A stretch of DNA of 64,000 bases from assembly GCA_964019335.1 (NCBI GenBank), contig OZ025731.1:126501-190500 (forward strand), read 5' to 3'. Shown here in pieces: positions 29,213 to 40,742 of the stretch; within the stretch, counting starts at the first letter, position 1; each line of letters begins with the position of its first letter. The stretch is from Diplonema japonicum. Its lineage: Eukaryota; Euglenozoa; Diplonemea; Diplonemida; Diplonemidae. The notes beneath the pieces were generated by a model that worked only from the letters and a program-made list of their open reading frames with translations, was not told where the DNA came from and searched no databases. The position numbers and the translations under genes are program-made.

Positions 29213-29251
<39 letters not shown>

Positions 29252-29522
29252 GAACAAGTAAACAAATTTTTGAAAAGAATTGTTATTGCAAAAAAGAGTA
29301 GAGGCAGCTTGTCCGTCTATCCCTGCTGTAGGTGAAAACGGCTTTGCACAAACAATCAGCCGACTCTTTTTTTTTTTTTTTACTCATGACAAATAAACAA
29401 CAAGACTACTTTTTGTACTTAAAAATCTTCCGAGGGCTTTTTCGTTGCAAAAGAAGAAATCTTTTTTTTCTTAATTAATTTTGACACAGGTTGGGGGAGA
29501 AGAGGAAAAAAAAAAAAAAAAA
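28476..29522. other. intergenic region downstream of alpha-tubulin
   Basis: A GAA repeat right after the stop, T-rich sequence, then 28900-29170 of unrecognised A/T-rich unique sequence, one R1 repeat, and a poly(A) leader ending at the next ATG. A short ORF at 28964-29161 is not supported. Confidence 0.55.
29180..29215 (+). repeat. dispersed repeat R1, copy 4
   Basis: GGGCCGTTGCTAACCACTTC then GTTCCTATCATAGTGA, followed by about 33 T. Isolated from the snoRNA arrays. Confidence 0.7.
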
Positions 29523-31070
29523 ATGCCCCTTCCAGTCACCCCGGGGGATGACATCCCTCACTACGAGATGCGACCAGCCATCGACCTAGAGAGCAAAAAC
29601 ATAATGGTGTCGTCCGTGGAACTGGCAGAAAGAGAGCGGGAAACATACAGGCTGCGAAACGAGCTGGCAAAACTCAAAGCGAGGTACGGGGGGTTAATCA
29701 AGAAAAGCGAGAAGGACGACCTGGAAATAAGCCAGCTAAAAGCAGGGCTAGCAAGCGGAGGCCTGGCCACATCCTTCAGAAAACTGGACCAGAAGTACCA
29801 AACGCTGCTTAAAAAGAACACGCAAAGAGACACCACCATGAGAAACACCACTTCAGAACTACGAAAAACCTCCCAACAATTAGACGCTGCAAACCACGCT
29901 CTTCAATTGAAGGCGTCCGAGTACAACACACATAAAGAAACTCTCCTCGACGCTGCAAGAGGAGGAAGGCTCCTTGCAGCTCGCGATGAAGCCATTGAGG
30001 CTCTCAAGGAAGAGTACGAATCTTCGGAACAAGAAAACATCGATTTAAAACAGCAAGTCATCACGCTTCGCCAGCAAAGCCTTGACTTTCAAAACGTCAT
30101 GGAAAAACAACAAGCGAAACTTGACCAGATCGCCGCGGAACTGCTGAGCTGCGGCGAAGGCAAGGAACACCTCGCTGTAGAGTACCAACGAGCCCTCGAA
30201 GAACTCGCCGCTTGCAAAACAGAAAACGACACCTTAGCCTCCCATGTTGAAGCGACAACAAATATCGAAACCCAACTTCGAGACGCCATCCTGTACAAAA
30301 CCGTTTTGGAAACCCAACTATCAGATGCAAGAGAACTCATAGAAACATTGCAAACTGAAGTTTCTCCAAAACACCAACAAGAAACTTCCATCCACATGAA
30401 TAATCTCCACATCACAATCGACCAGCTTCAGTCCAAACTCGAACTCTTGACCAACGAGAAGTCAGAAATGTCGGATCGTCATCAAATAGAGGCGAATTTG
30501 TTGCGAACCTCATTGGAAAACGCGGAGTCCGAAGCAGCCAGAGACGCCGAGATTCTCGGAGAGAAATTAACAGCGGCGTTGAAAAAATTGGAGGAACAGG
30601 AACAAAACAAAATGGATTGGGAACGGCTTCAGAACGAGAACAGTTTCTTAAAAGAAACAATCGAGGAGTTGAAACAAACAAACGCAGCAGTCAACACGGA
30701 GTTGCAGGGGTATCGGAACGATTTAGATTCTCGTGAAGCGGAGCTGCAGAGGATGCATCTTATCAATTCTGCTTCTAGATCGGTGAGTGTGCGCAGAAGT
30801 GGTGGGAGCAGGAGCAGTACTCCGCTTCCGATCCCTCCGCCTACACCTTCCTCTGATTCGACAATTAATACCACTGTGGCCAGTGCTTTTATGATGGCAA
30901 CGACACCTCCTGCCGCTTCGCGACACCCTCTCCCTGGCCTGCCCAACACATCACAAAACACGACCGGTATCTCTCTTACAGTGTCCGAGCCGTCACCGTC
31001 ACCTGTTGTTAGAAACAAGAGAATGGCCACGCTGGAGGACATTGCGTATGGGGTGTCCCCTGGGAGGTAA
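29523..31070 (+). CDS. coiled-coil protein of unknown function
   Basis: 515 residues from the ATG after 19 A (MPLPVTPGDDIPHYEMRP). Residues about 30-430 are almost continuous heptad coiled coil, rich in Glu, Gln, Leu and Lys (for example LKQQVITLRQQSLDFQNVMEKQ), with few prolines. The last 85 residues are Ser/Thr/Pro-rich and end MATLEDIAYGVSPGR. No motor, membrane or enzyme motif. Cytoskeletal or basal-body proteins often look like this, but the role cannot be named. Single exon. Confidence 0.8.
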   Translation: MPLPVTPGDDIPHYEMRPAIDLESKNIMVSSVELAERERETYRLRNELAKLKARYGGLIKKSEKDDLEISQLKAGLASGGLATSFRKLDQKYQTLLKKNTQRDTTMRNTTSELRKTSQQLDAANHALQLKASEYNTHKETLLDAARGGRLLAARDEAIEALKEEYESSEQENIDLKQQVITLRQQSLDFQNVMEKQQAKLDQIAAELLSCGEGKEHLAVEYQRALEELAACKTENDTLASHVEATTNIETQLRDAILYKTVLETQLSDARELIETLQTEVSPKHQQETSIHMNNLHITIDQLQSKLELLTNEKSEMSDRHQIEANLLRTSLENAESEAARDAEILGEKLTAALKKLEEQEQNKMDWERLQNENSFLKETIEELKQTNAAVNTELQGYRNDLDSREAELQRMHLINSASRSVSVRRSGGSRSSTPLPIPPPTPSSDSTINTTVASAFMMATTPPAASRHPLPGLPNTSQNTTGISLTVSEPSPSPVVRNKRMATLEDIAYGVSPGR

Positions 31071-31354
31071 AAATAACCCCTTTTTAGAAAATAAGACTTT
31101 AGATTTTTTTTTCTCCCCCCCCTTTCTCCATTCTTTTCTTTCTATTGCTTTATTATTTTAGATATAAGTTAGTTTTTTTTTTTTTATATTATTATTATTA
31201 TTATTATTCACTTCTTATAAATTACCCCTTCACTCCTCACTCCCCCTTTTTTTTTTTTTTTTTTTTTTCTCCTTTTTTTTTTTTTTTTTGTTCCGAGAAA
31301 AAATCGTTTTCCAAACAGGATAGGGGAGGGTGTGTGAGTGCAGGAGAGGAGTGA
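31071..31354. other. short T-rich spacer
   Basis: Pyrimidine runs and a TTA repeat (31186-31208). No gene. Confidence 0.6.
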
Positions 31355-31969
31355 ATGTTGCGTAGAATGACCGTCAGGTGGATGTCACGAGCCGTAGAGG
31401 AGAGGCTTGTGGCATCAGATGCGTTGAAGCCGTGCATTGTCGACGCAACATGCGTGTACTCAAAGGCTTTCAGAGGCCTGGGTGAACAAGCAAGGAGGGG
31501 GGTGCTGAGGGGTGTGCTAGAAGGAATCGAGTCAGAGATAGAAGACGGTGATGTTGACCCTGAAACAGTCATGCCAAAAGATATCATAGAACTGGAGTGG
31601 TGCGGCATTCCTCAAGTAGAACCATGCCACGCCAAAGCTCTTGTCGATGATGGGCACGGGCTTGTCGTCGACGTTCGTGAGCAGGACGAAATCGATGAGA
31701 TGCCCCTGGCCTCTACTCCTTTTCTACATATCCCGTTATCTAGGATAGCATCTGGCGGGGAAGATCTTACTTCGCTGGGATTCCCTGACTCTTTAGGCAC
31801 CTCTGAAGACAACCCTTGCCTTTTGCTGTGCAAGGCAGGGATTAGATCGCAGAGAGTAGCGGAGCACTTGCACCACCTCGGGCGGTCCCATGTGGCGAAC
31901 ATCACGGGGGGGATCCAATTGTGGCACCACTGGGAGGTGGAAAAGAAGGAGAGGGAAAACGTTGAATGA
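31355..31969 (+). CDS. rhodanese-domain protein
   Basis: 204 residues. The basic, hydrophobic N-terminus MLRRMTVRWMSRAVEERL could be a mitochondrial targeting sequence (inference). A helical region (35-75) leads to a rhodanese-like domain at about 85-195: GLVVDVREQDEIDEMP, LHIPLSR, and the active-site loop CKAGIRSQRVAEHLHHLG with Cys as nucleophile, then ITGGIQLWH. These are the standard motifs of single-domain rhodaneses, which transfer sulphane sulphur. The active Cys is present, so catalysis is plausible. The start is the first ATG in frame. Confidence 0.82.
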   Translation: MLRRMTVRWMSRAVEERLVASDALKPCIVDATCVYSKAFRGLGEQARRGVLRGVLEGIESEIEDGDVDPETVMPKDIIELEWCGIPQVEPCHAKALVDDGHGLVVDVREQDEIDEMPLASTPFLHIPLSRIASGGEDLTSLGFPDSLGTSEDNPCLLLCKAGIRSQRVAEHLHHLGRSHVANITGGIQLWHHWEVEKKERENVE

Positions 31970-32337
31970 ATATAGAATGGGGGGAAAAAAAAAAAAAAAA
32001 AATGCCTTGAGGGTTTTCCCCTCCATTTTTTTTTTCTTCTGTATTTAGGTACAGAGATGTTCAGGGATTTCTTTTTTTTTTTTTTTTTTCTTTTTTGTAA
32101 ACCCTGTTGCAAAAATGCACGTCCTATTATTATTTTCTTTTTTTCCCCTTTCTTCTTGTGCGACGCATCGACGACTTTTTGCAAGAGAAGGGGGAAAAAA
32201 AAAAAAAAAAAAAAAAAACGTCAATCAAAAAAAAAAAGTTCAGCATTTTCCACGGTATGCATTGGTCCTGGATGCTCCACGTGGGAGTTGGCGGGCTTAA
32301 GATCGGGTTCCCCCATCTCATCGTGCGCACACAAAAG

Positions 32338-32368
<31 letters not shown>

Positions 32369-32551
32369 CCCCGACGAGAGTCCAAACTTTCTTCATTATT
32401 TATCTGTGTATCTTTCACCCCCACCCCCCCCTCTTATTTTTTTCTTTCCTGAAAAAAAAAAAAAAAAAGGAACAGAAATAAAAAGAAAATTCACCCTTTT
32501 TTGGGGAGAAAATAAAAAAAAATGTGCTAAAAAAAAAAAAAAAAAAAAAAA
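31970..32551. other. intergenic region, homopolymer-rich
   Basis: Multiple A and T runs over 15 bases. A short non-repetitive stretch (32240-32330) has no supported coding frame. Ends in a poly(A) leader of about 22 A before the next ATG. Confidence 0.6.
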
Positions 32552-34423
32552 ATGAACAGAGCAAACATTCTGACAGCCACTATTTTATGGTGTTGCTTCG
32601 AAGGAGTAGAAGCAGCTGGAAAGAGTATTTTCAAGCTTGGAACGGATATTGATAAAAAGCAATGGGACGTAATGGGGATGTACTTCATAGTGTTCGGTAT
32701 CACGATCGGGTTGGAGCTCATCGTCCACAAGCTGCAACACGACATCTCCAGCGACAGCGGGAAAAAAATCGTTCACCACATCACACAGGAAGTCATGATC
32801 CTCGGCGGTATCGCGGCTGTCCTTGTGGTATTCGAAAACCTCGGCGGCACAGCCGTGATCGACGCCCCATTGTTCCACTACGTTCATTTCGTTATCTTTG
32901 TCATGGCTATTATATTCATCACACTGGTTACAGCCCTCTTCATCACCGTTGAAAGAGCATGGGATAAATGGTCGCGATTCGAAAACAAAATAAACGAGAT
33001 AGAAACAGATCCTTCGCTTGAGTTCAACGCTCAGGTCGCGTTTCTCCACCAATACGTAAAATCCGTCCCCGATGGCCAGCGAATGCTCGCGGGTCTTCTG
33101 TTCTTCAGACAAAATTTACCGGGTCCTCTTAACGACATCTCGTACTCCAGATATATGATGAAAATGCAACGAAAAACCATGCTTAAATTTCTCGATTTGC
33201 ATGGGCAATCGTGGGCGCTTCTCGCTGCCTTATGCACGTTGGCGGCCATCGTCACTTATATCACGTTGAACGTTTCTGACAATGAGCTTGCTACCATTGG
33301 GCTTTGGACATTGTTTGTCGGGTTGGGCCCGCTATTGGTCCTGGTCATCATTTTCTTCAAGATTCGAAAGGAGTACTACAGGTTCACGAGTGAGGTTCTA
33401 AACATGAGAATGCGGGGTATGATGAAACCGGCGAACCACCAGACCCGTTATTTTTGGAGGTCGTCGCCGCATTTCATGGAAGCGTTGCTGCAGACTATGT
33501 TATTGTACCAGGTTTTTTTTTTGTCGACGGCCGCGGTGAATTTTACGTATCGGTTGGTGAATGTAAAACCGTACGGATGGTTGTTGTTGGTTCTTTGCTT
33601 CCTCCCTTCTGTTTTCGTGTTTTTTCTGATGGTTCCATTGGTGCTTCCTCCATTCACGATCCTGTCCTCGTTGGGTGACCTTCTCGACCACGACGTTCTT
33701 CTCAGAATGAAATTAACCGACAAAACATCCGGAAAATACCGAAGAATGTTTCGTCGGGAGACCGAACTAAAACACCTGGCGCCCTTTTTGGAGAAACGCG
33801 ACATGGTTGTGCAGAAGTTTTCGCACGTTCAGATGGAAAACGCGGAACGACGGTTCAAGGAGAAGGACAGTGTTCACTGTGTTGAATGCGAGTCAAAGGA
33901 GGCCGTCGTGAGGTGCAACTCCTGCGGAATACTTTGCGATACCTGCGACAATGATTATCATAAGCTGAGAGTTCACTTAAGACATAAAAGACGCCCTTTG
34001 AACGAGCAGGACGACGATGATAGCGATTTTGAAGAGGGCGTCGATGCCACCACCGCAGTGGTTTCAGCTATGTCCGGTCGGCCCGGTAGAAAACTTCATA
34101 CCCCAGCTACAAGGACACTTCCGCCTCTCCCAGCATACCCCACCTCCACCTCTGACGGGCTTTCTGCGATTGAGGCAGCGCTTGGGCTTCCGCCGTTAAA
34201 AGATCCTCCTGTTGGAAGCAGTGGAAGCAGTAGTGGTGGGCTCACCAGCTCTCGTGGGAGCGTGGGGCATCCTTCCTCAGGAAGGGGGCGTGGGTTACGC
34301 CCCCCGCCTCTGTCGCAGCCTCTTCGTCCGCAGGGCAGGTTGAGAGGCCGTCGTGATTACCACCCCGGGTCGCCCTCTGTGGGCGGGTACTCAAAATTAC
34401 TTGACGATGATACAAGGGTTTAA
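32552..34423 (+). CDS. MLO-like multi-pass membrane protein with B-box zinc finger
   Basis: 623 residues. A short hydrophobic N-terminus is followed by seven likely helices at about 40-60, 80-97, 107-130, 213-235, 243-265, 308-332 and 338-365. The segment RYFWRSSPHFMEALLQTMLL then YQVFFLSTAAVNF resembles the FWF..P..L.LIH..LFQN region of MLO proteins, and the topology fits. MLO proteins act in membranes, in several cases as calcium-permeable channels. After the last helix comes a B-box-type zinc finger (CVECESKEAVVRCNSCGILC, then CDNDYHKLRVHLRHKRRP) and a Ser/Gly/Pro-rich tail. This B-box is not part of MLO proteins that I know. Start follows a long A run. MLO assignment is moderate; multi-pass topology and B-box are clear. 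Confidence 0.7.
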   Translation: MNRANILTATILWCCFEGVEAAGKSIFKLGTDIDKKQWDVMGMYFIVFGITIGLELIVHKLQHDISSDSGKKIVHHITQEVMILGGIAAVLVVFENLGGTAVIDAPLFHYVHFVIFVMAIIFITLVTALFITVERAWDKWSRFENKINEIETDPSLEFNAQVAFLHQYVKSVPDGQRMLAGLLFFRQNLPGPLNDISYSRYMMKMQRKTMLKFLDLHGQSWALLAALCTLAAIVTYITLNVSDNELATIGLWTLFVGLGPLLVLVIIFFKIRKEYYRFTSEVLNMRMRGMMKPANHQTRYFWRSSPHFMEALLQTMLLYQVFFLSTAAVNFTYRLVNVKPYGWLLLVLCFLPSVFVFFLMVPLVLPPFTILSSLGDLLDHDVLLRMKLTDKTSGKYRRMFRRETELKHLAPFLEKRDMVVQKFSHVQMENAERRFKEKDSVHCVECESKEAVVRCNSCGILCDTCDNDYHKLRVHLRHKRRPLNEQDDDDSDFEEGVDATTAVVSAMSGRPGRKLHTPATRTLPPLPAYPTSTSDGLSAIEAALGLPPLKDPPVGSSGSSSGGLTSSRGSVGHPSSGRGRGLRPPPLSQPLRPQGRLRGRRDYHPGSPSVGGYSKLLDDDTRV

Positions 34424-34656
34424 GAAAAAAAATTTTTTTTTATTCCCCCCCCCTTTTTTTTTTCGCCATGCGGTTGTGGGGAGGAGACCCTCAGCCCGCG
34501 TGACCTATAGATAGATATAAAAAAAGAGAGTTTTTTTTTGTTTTTGTTTTTTTTTTTTTAAGAAGGAAGAATGAGAAGGAAGAGGAGGGGGTGGCATCTT
34601 TCTTTCTTACTCTCACTCTCCCCCCTTTTTTTTTTGTATTTAACAAGTACTGCTCG

Positions 34657-34697
<41 letters not shown>

Positions 34698-35081
34698 GTG
34701 GTAGTACTTATCAGGATTTGTACCTCGGACGGGAAAACAGCGGTCTCGACCAAACAGACAAAAAAAAAAAAAAAAAAAAAAAAAACACCCCAAGAAACTA
34801 TTCTTTTATTTTCCAAGAACTCTGCCCCATTCTTCTTTTTTTTCTTTTTTCTTTTTCTCCTTCTTCCATTTTCATTAGGTCTGTTTGTTAGTTTTTCTTT
34901 TATTTATTATTTTTTTTTTTGTCGTCCACGCTTCATTTAATTTCATTTAAAAAAAAAACCCCCCACCTTTTTTTTAAGGAGAACAAGAGGGGGAAAAAAA
35001 AAAAGAAAAAAAAAAGAAGGGAAAAAAAAACATGAAAATATTACACTAAAAAAAAAAAATAATAATTTCGAGAATAAAAAA
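34424..35081. other. intergenic region, homopolymer-rich
   Basis: A and T runs, with a 55-base non-repetitive island at 34695-34755 that has no supported frame. No gene. Confidence 0.6.
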
Positions 35082-38000
35082 ATGAAAGAAAAACCGAATT
35101 TACCGACGCTGGTGACGCTGGAGGGGCAAGGGGGGCCGGCGGGTGTGCCGACCTCCCCGCGGTTGATACAACGGGAGGAAAGCAGGCACCACGCGAGGCA
35201 GGCCAAGCTTTTGAATGAGCTTGGCCAGGACGACCTCGCGACCTTCACCCCGAAAATGCTGCAGAAGCATTTGCTGGAACGCAGGGCTCCGGACCTAGCA
35301 TACCACACAGAACCCACACACGCCGCTGTTCTCTACTTTGACATCGTCGGCTTCACGTCAATAATGGACAAATTCGTGAGATTAGACAATGGTGCTGAAC
35401 GGATGTCGTACCACTTGAACTACACTTTCAGAGTCATCTTGGAAGAAATTCAAAAGTACCATGGTGACACTCTGCAGTTTAGCGGCGACGCAGTCATGGC
35501 TGCCTGGATCATAGAGAATCCCTCCGACAAGCAGGCTTTGAAAAATGTAGTGACTCTAGCTGCACAATGCGGTGAGTCTGTCGTCTCAGCTGTAGGGAAG
35601 CGCACTATCGAAGTTGGTGAAGAAAGTGTAGATCTCATGCTCCATGTTGGTCTAGCATGTGCGCCGATGACGATGCTGATAGTCGGTGGTATTAAGCGCC
35701 ATTGGAAGTTTGTTTGTATTGGTCCAGCCATTTCCGCTGCTGCCACCGCATCCGTCCTCGCGCAAGCAGACCAAATCGTAGTCACGCAGGAAACCATCGA
35801 CTGCAGCAAACCATCCCTCTCGGGTAATTCTATTCCCAACCATCCCGGTTACGCCTTGCTTGTAAAAGCCGCGAAGAAGACCCCCCCCAGCCCATACCTC
35901 CAACCCAACATGTTGCCTCCTATCGGGTCTATGAACTCGTTTCTCTCTTCTGCCGTGACCGGGCTTCTCTATGAGATGAAACAGGGAGAGTCACCGCGGT
36001 CCATCTCCTCACCCTCACGGCAGATCAAAGAAACACCCCTCACTGCAGGCGAGGTCCGAACCGTGTCGTCCCTCTTCATCAAGCTCATCGTCGACGTCAC
36101 TACCGACGACTTGGACAGTGTACACTCTGCGTACATGACAATACAACGCAAGCTTACAAAGACAGGTGGGACAAGCAACAAGCTAATCTATGATGATAAA
36201 GGGCTCATCTGCTTGTGTGTCTTCGGGCTTCCAGGAATGTCACACGAGGACGATGCTGCACGGTCCATCACCTTCGCGAAGAGCACACTCGCCAGGCTCA
36301 GCGACAAAGATATCGTTGCCTGCATAGGCATCTCTCGATCCCGTGCGTACTGCGGCATCTGTGGATGCGACTCGCGACGTGAGTACACGGTGCTTGGTGA
36401 TGGCGTGAACCTTGCGGCGCGATTGATGGGGCAAGCTGAAGAGCTTGTCAATACAGGCGAACTTTGTATTGTGGTTGATGAGTCCACGAAGGAGAGCTGC
36501 GCCGGTGTGCATGAGTTCACTGAAGCCAGTAAGGTGAATGTGAAGGGTAAGGAACAGCTTGTGAAGGTGTACAAGGTGGTCGATACCCCCCTCACGCACC
36601 GGTCGAAGAACTCCTCCAATGACAAGGTGCCGTGTACCATCCGCGCCTCTCCTTCCCTCCGCAGGAGCGAGTCGTTCCTTTCCTCGTCGTCCTCCTCCTC
36701 CATCTTCTCTACACGGTCCCTCTCGGAACATTTTCCCGGTTCCCCCTGCACGGTTGTGTCAGGTGGTGCCGCGAGCGTCCGTTCTGCCTCGTCTGGTATC
36801 ACAGTCATCACACCCCTCGCACGCTCTCTCCGCAACATGGCAAGGGTCTCTGCCGCACTGTCGTCGTCCTCAGCCAACAGCGTCCCCGAATCCCTTGGGT
36901 CCATTCAGCACCTTTTCCCGTGCACGACCAACCAGGGCTCCCTTGTAGTGATAGGTCGAATCGAAGAAATGAAATCCTTTGCCCACTGTATCGATAAGCT
37001 CGCCGAAGGTGAGCAGATCGCTAGGTTTTCCCGCACAGTGAAGCGGAAGATGCGCAGAACCATCACACCTGCGGTCACTGACCCCGACAGTGCTGGGAGC
37101 GGCGATGAGGGCGCTGCTGCCGATTACATCACGCTGGAGGAGGAGGGGAATGGAAGGAACTTTTCCCGAATGACACCCAGAGGGCTTGCGTCGAAGAAGT
37201 CGTTTGCATCTGTTGCGCAGTCTGTAGGGACCACAGTGGATTTGAACGGGGACCGTGAGCCGACAGTTGTTACGACACCTGTTGACGCGTCGCTCCCTGT
37301 TGCTAAAGCAGAAGAACCTACAGAACAGAAGGCCGAGGAGCAGATGACACCGCCACCCAATGCACCGCCCACACCACCACCGCCACCCCCGCCTCCACCT
37401 GACGCAGGACAGATGACAGAGAACATCGAAAATGTCTGCAGCAGCCCTCTAACTTCCGTTCCCTCGTCACCTCCTGAACAGCCTGCAGAGGCTTCTTACG
37501 ACGAACCCTTGCCGCTTCCCCTGGCGCTTACCAAGCACGGATCGCAGACAGCTGTACCGACACCTCAAGTACCCAGGTCACCCGAGTCGGAGCCCAGTAG
37601 GCTGAAAAGAAAGCCCACTGTGACTACCATCAACACAGTCGATACGTCAAGGACGCGGTTCATCCTGCTGGAAGGCGAGGTTGGGATCGGGAAGTCCATC
37701 CTGCTGCATAAGGCAGCAGACATGGCGAGAGACAAGAGAGTCATCAGCCACATGCTGACAGGTGCCATGGTGATGCGGAAGCGCCCGTATGGCGTGTTCA
37801 GCAAGCTGCTCGACGAGATCGTGAGCGACAGGGGCATCGAGACGCTGTTCCAGGCACCTGTCACCGCTCAGCAAGGGGCGGTTTTGAAATACCTGTGCCC
37901 GGGACTTGAAATGGAAATCCCCGAAGGGGACGCAATGGAAGGAGGTTCGCGGCAGAGGATGCAAGCGGTCAACGAACTGATAAAAGCCATGCTGTCGCGG

Positions 38001-40742
38001 TACTCACGCGGGCATGGGTACCTGCTGGTCATCGACGACGTGCAGTGGTTGGACGACCTGTCATGGAGCGTCTTGATGTATCTCGCGGAACACGAGCCTG
38101 TCGTGTCGATGGTGATGTCGAAAAGGATCCGTGGTGTCGTCGTTGCCGGGAACATCATGGCGGAAGACGAACAGAACAACGAGAAATTCCACCAAGGACT
38201 GCTGCAGTCCGCAAGCAGATCACGTCTGCCATCTCTCGACGACGAGCTAGACATGTCGATGCGGTCAGAGTCCACAGGGACACACTCCACCGACGGCGAG
38301 CATGATGAACTGGAGGAGCTTGCCAAGGGTTCCATATTCAAGATGGAATTCTTGTCAGAGTACAGGACGTATGGCGGTGGTTGTGTGTTCCAGCTGACTC
38401 CCTTGAACCGTGACATGAGCTCCATGTTCTACAAGATGGTCCTGTCGGTTAAGTCTATTGAAGCGTCTGTTTTCAACTATGCATTCGAGCGAAGTTCTGG
38501 CAACCCGGGAGTCGCCGAGCGGCTTTTTGTGGCACTGAACGAGCGAAAGGCTCTCGTCGTGCTGGGCGACAGGGTCGTCGAGTTCACTCCTTCCGTGCAC
38601 CCCTCTGACTTCGAGCACATTGTGCCCTCAGACGTGGAGGCCATGTTCGTGTCTGTTACCGACAAGCTTCCCCACGACCAGCAGTACCACCTCAAGATCA
38701 TGGCCGTCCTCGGTCTTAGCTTCTCCCTCCCCCTCTTCAGCTCCGTTGCTAGTCTCACTCAAGACAAGGCGAAGGACCGCTGCGACTCTCTTGTCTCCTC
38801 CGCCATCCTCGTGCAGAGCACGTCACAAGCCGAAGACCGCTTCTACAGCTTCAGAGTCCCTCTTTTGAGGGACTGCGTGTATCAGAAAATGTTGATGAAC
38901 CAGAAGAAGGACATGCACCTTAAGGTCGTGTGCGCGCTTGAAAACAGCGCGAGATGCGACCCCGTAGTCCTCGCCAGGCATCTTGTCAAGGCGGAGGATG
39001 ACAGGGCGGTTGCCTTCCTCAGCACAGCGGCGTCGAAGGAGCTGTGGAACAACAATTACCAATCAGCGACGGGATTGATCAAGCAGCTTCTGGACTGCTC
39101 GAAGCAGGGCCCCTCATGGGTGACCATCAAGTGGACTCGCAAGCTTCATATCTGCTGCCTGCACATCGGGAAGCACAACGAGGCGACGAAGCTGCTCGAA
39201 CGACTAGGGAAGCTGCTAAACGAACAGGTGCCGAAGCCCACAAGAACGGCTCTGTGGAAGGCACACATGAGAATGTCGTTCGCCCCGACCTTCTCGTGCT
39301 GCTTCGGAACAGTCCCTGCAACGACGTCGGACAAGACATTGTTGCTGGAGAGGATCCTGTTCACATACTACAAAGTAAGCGACATGCTGTTCGGGCAGGA
39401 CACAGGCGGACTGGAACTCGTGTGCCTGCGGGGTTTGCGGTACCTGGAGTTATACAAGAAATGCTGCACCACTACAAGACAAGCGGGAAGCAGTTCAGCG
39501 TTGATCTCCGCACCTGAAGAGGCTTGGGCAGACACACATGACGAAGAAGAAGACACACAAGACCTGGACAAGGTCCGACCTGCTTTACTCGCAGCACTGC
39601 GATACCTCGACTACAGCAAAGGACACATCGCCAAGCAGGACCCGTCTGAGAAGCACAGCGTGTACAAGCAAGGCCTCCTGCAGCCCTTCGCAGGAGAGTC
39701 CACAGCGTCATTATTCTGCACTGCGTCCAACGTGGAGGACGTGAACCACTCCATCAGGACGCTGCGTCACATCCAGTCGTCTGCTGAGGGGCGCAGCTGC
39801 ACGTACACAGTACACCTGTCGCTTGCGCTGCAGGCAGTGCTGGAGGCACTCCGCGGGCAGATCGGCGACGCCCTCATCGTTGCAGGCGAACTGAGAGAAT
39901 CATGCAAATCGGAGGCAACACGTGACACAAGATTCGGTCTGTACTCCTTAGCTCTGGGGTGTATAGTGCTCTACAGCCATATCGATGCACCGTCGAGCTT
40001 GCAGGGTATGAATTGGAAGAAGAAAAAAAAAAAAAAAAGAAAAAAAAAAAAAACACCATAGAGCCCCGCGAACGGATTGAAAATGTGTTGTTATTTGCCG
40101 AATCGCACAAAACACGGATAACAGACAATGTGCTTCTTGCACTGTTGGGGAGCTCGTTGGCATTGGTATGATTTAAAAAAAGAGAAAAAAAAAAAAAAAA
40201 AAAGAACCAAAATCTACAGGGGCTTTCTCGGGAGGAGGACTCTGACCGGGCTCTGGGAGTGGTTCGTACGTATAACATAATATCGTTGGTGTCGCAGGTT
40301 GCTCTTTTCACCCCGTTCCACTTCCTTATTGTCCCTGCTTTGCTTGAGGTGCTTGTCCGCGCGTACGTTGTGCGCTCGAGCAAGGACTTCGAGACCATTC
40401 TCATTATTCTCGATATTTATACTGAAATGGCTGCAAAATTCCCTGTTTCGCGTGGAGGGCTCTACTACTGGAAGGGAGAGGTACTCAAGGCAAAGGGTGA
40501 TATTCAGGGAGCAATAACAACTTGGATGGAGGGCATTGGTATCAGCGAAGTGTCCAAGATGCCATATGACGGGGCTCTGTGTAAAGCTGGGCTTGCGGTA
40601 TATTTTTTAAACGGGAAAAAAAAAAAAAAAAAAAAAAAAACAGTTACTCTCTGGTACCAACGAGTCTGAGCGTGTGGTCTATCTCCAAGAAGCTGCGGAA
40701 GTATTTGCAATGTGCAAAACAAATGACTGTTTGCCTTTATGA
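35082..40742 (+). CDS. soluble adenylyl cyclase-type protein (two class III cyclase domains plus P-loop NTPase)
   Basis: Four exons: 35082-40005, 40062-40165, 40220-40597 and 40644-40742 (1834 residues). Introns are 56, 54 and 46 nt, all GTAT...AG with poly(A) cores; each restores the frame. Cyclase domain 1 (about 82-250) has both metal aspartates (YFDIVGFTSI and FSGDAVMAAW). Domain 2 (about 328-490) has YTVLGDGVNLAARLMG but lacks the first metal Asp (SLFIKLIVDV), as expected for a regulatory C2 half. A low-complexity linker includes a Pro run. Next is a Walker A GEVGIGKS (about 860) and Walker B YLLVIDDVQW (about 980), then a helical, probably TPR-like region. This C1-C2-NTPase order is that of ADCY10/soluble AC, which makes cAMP and is bicarbonate/calcium-regulated in animals. 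No membrane helix seen, so cytosolic or flagellar location is likely. Confidence 0.9.
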
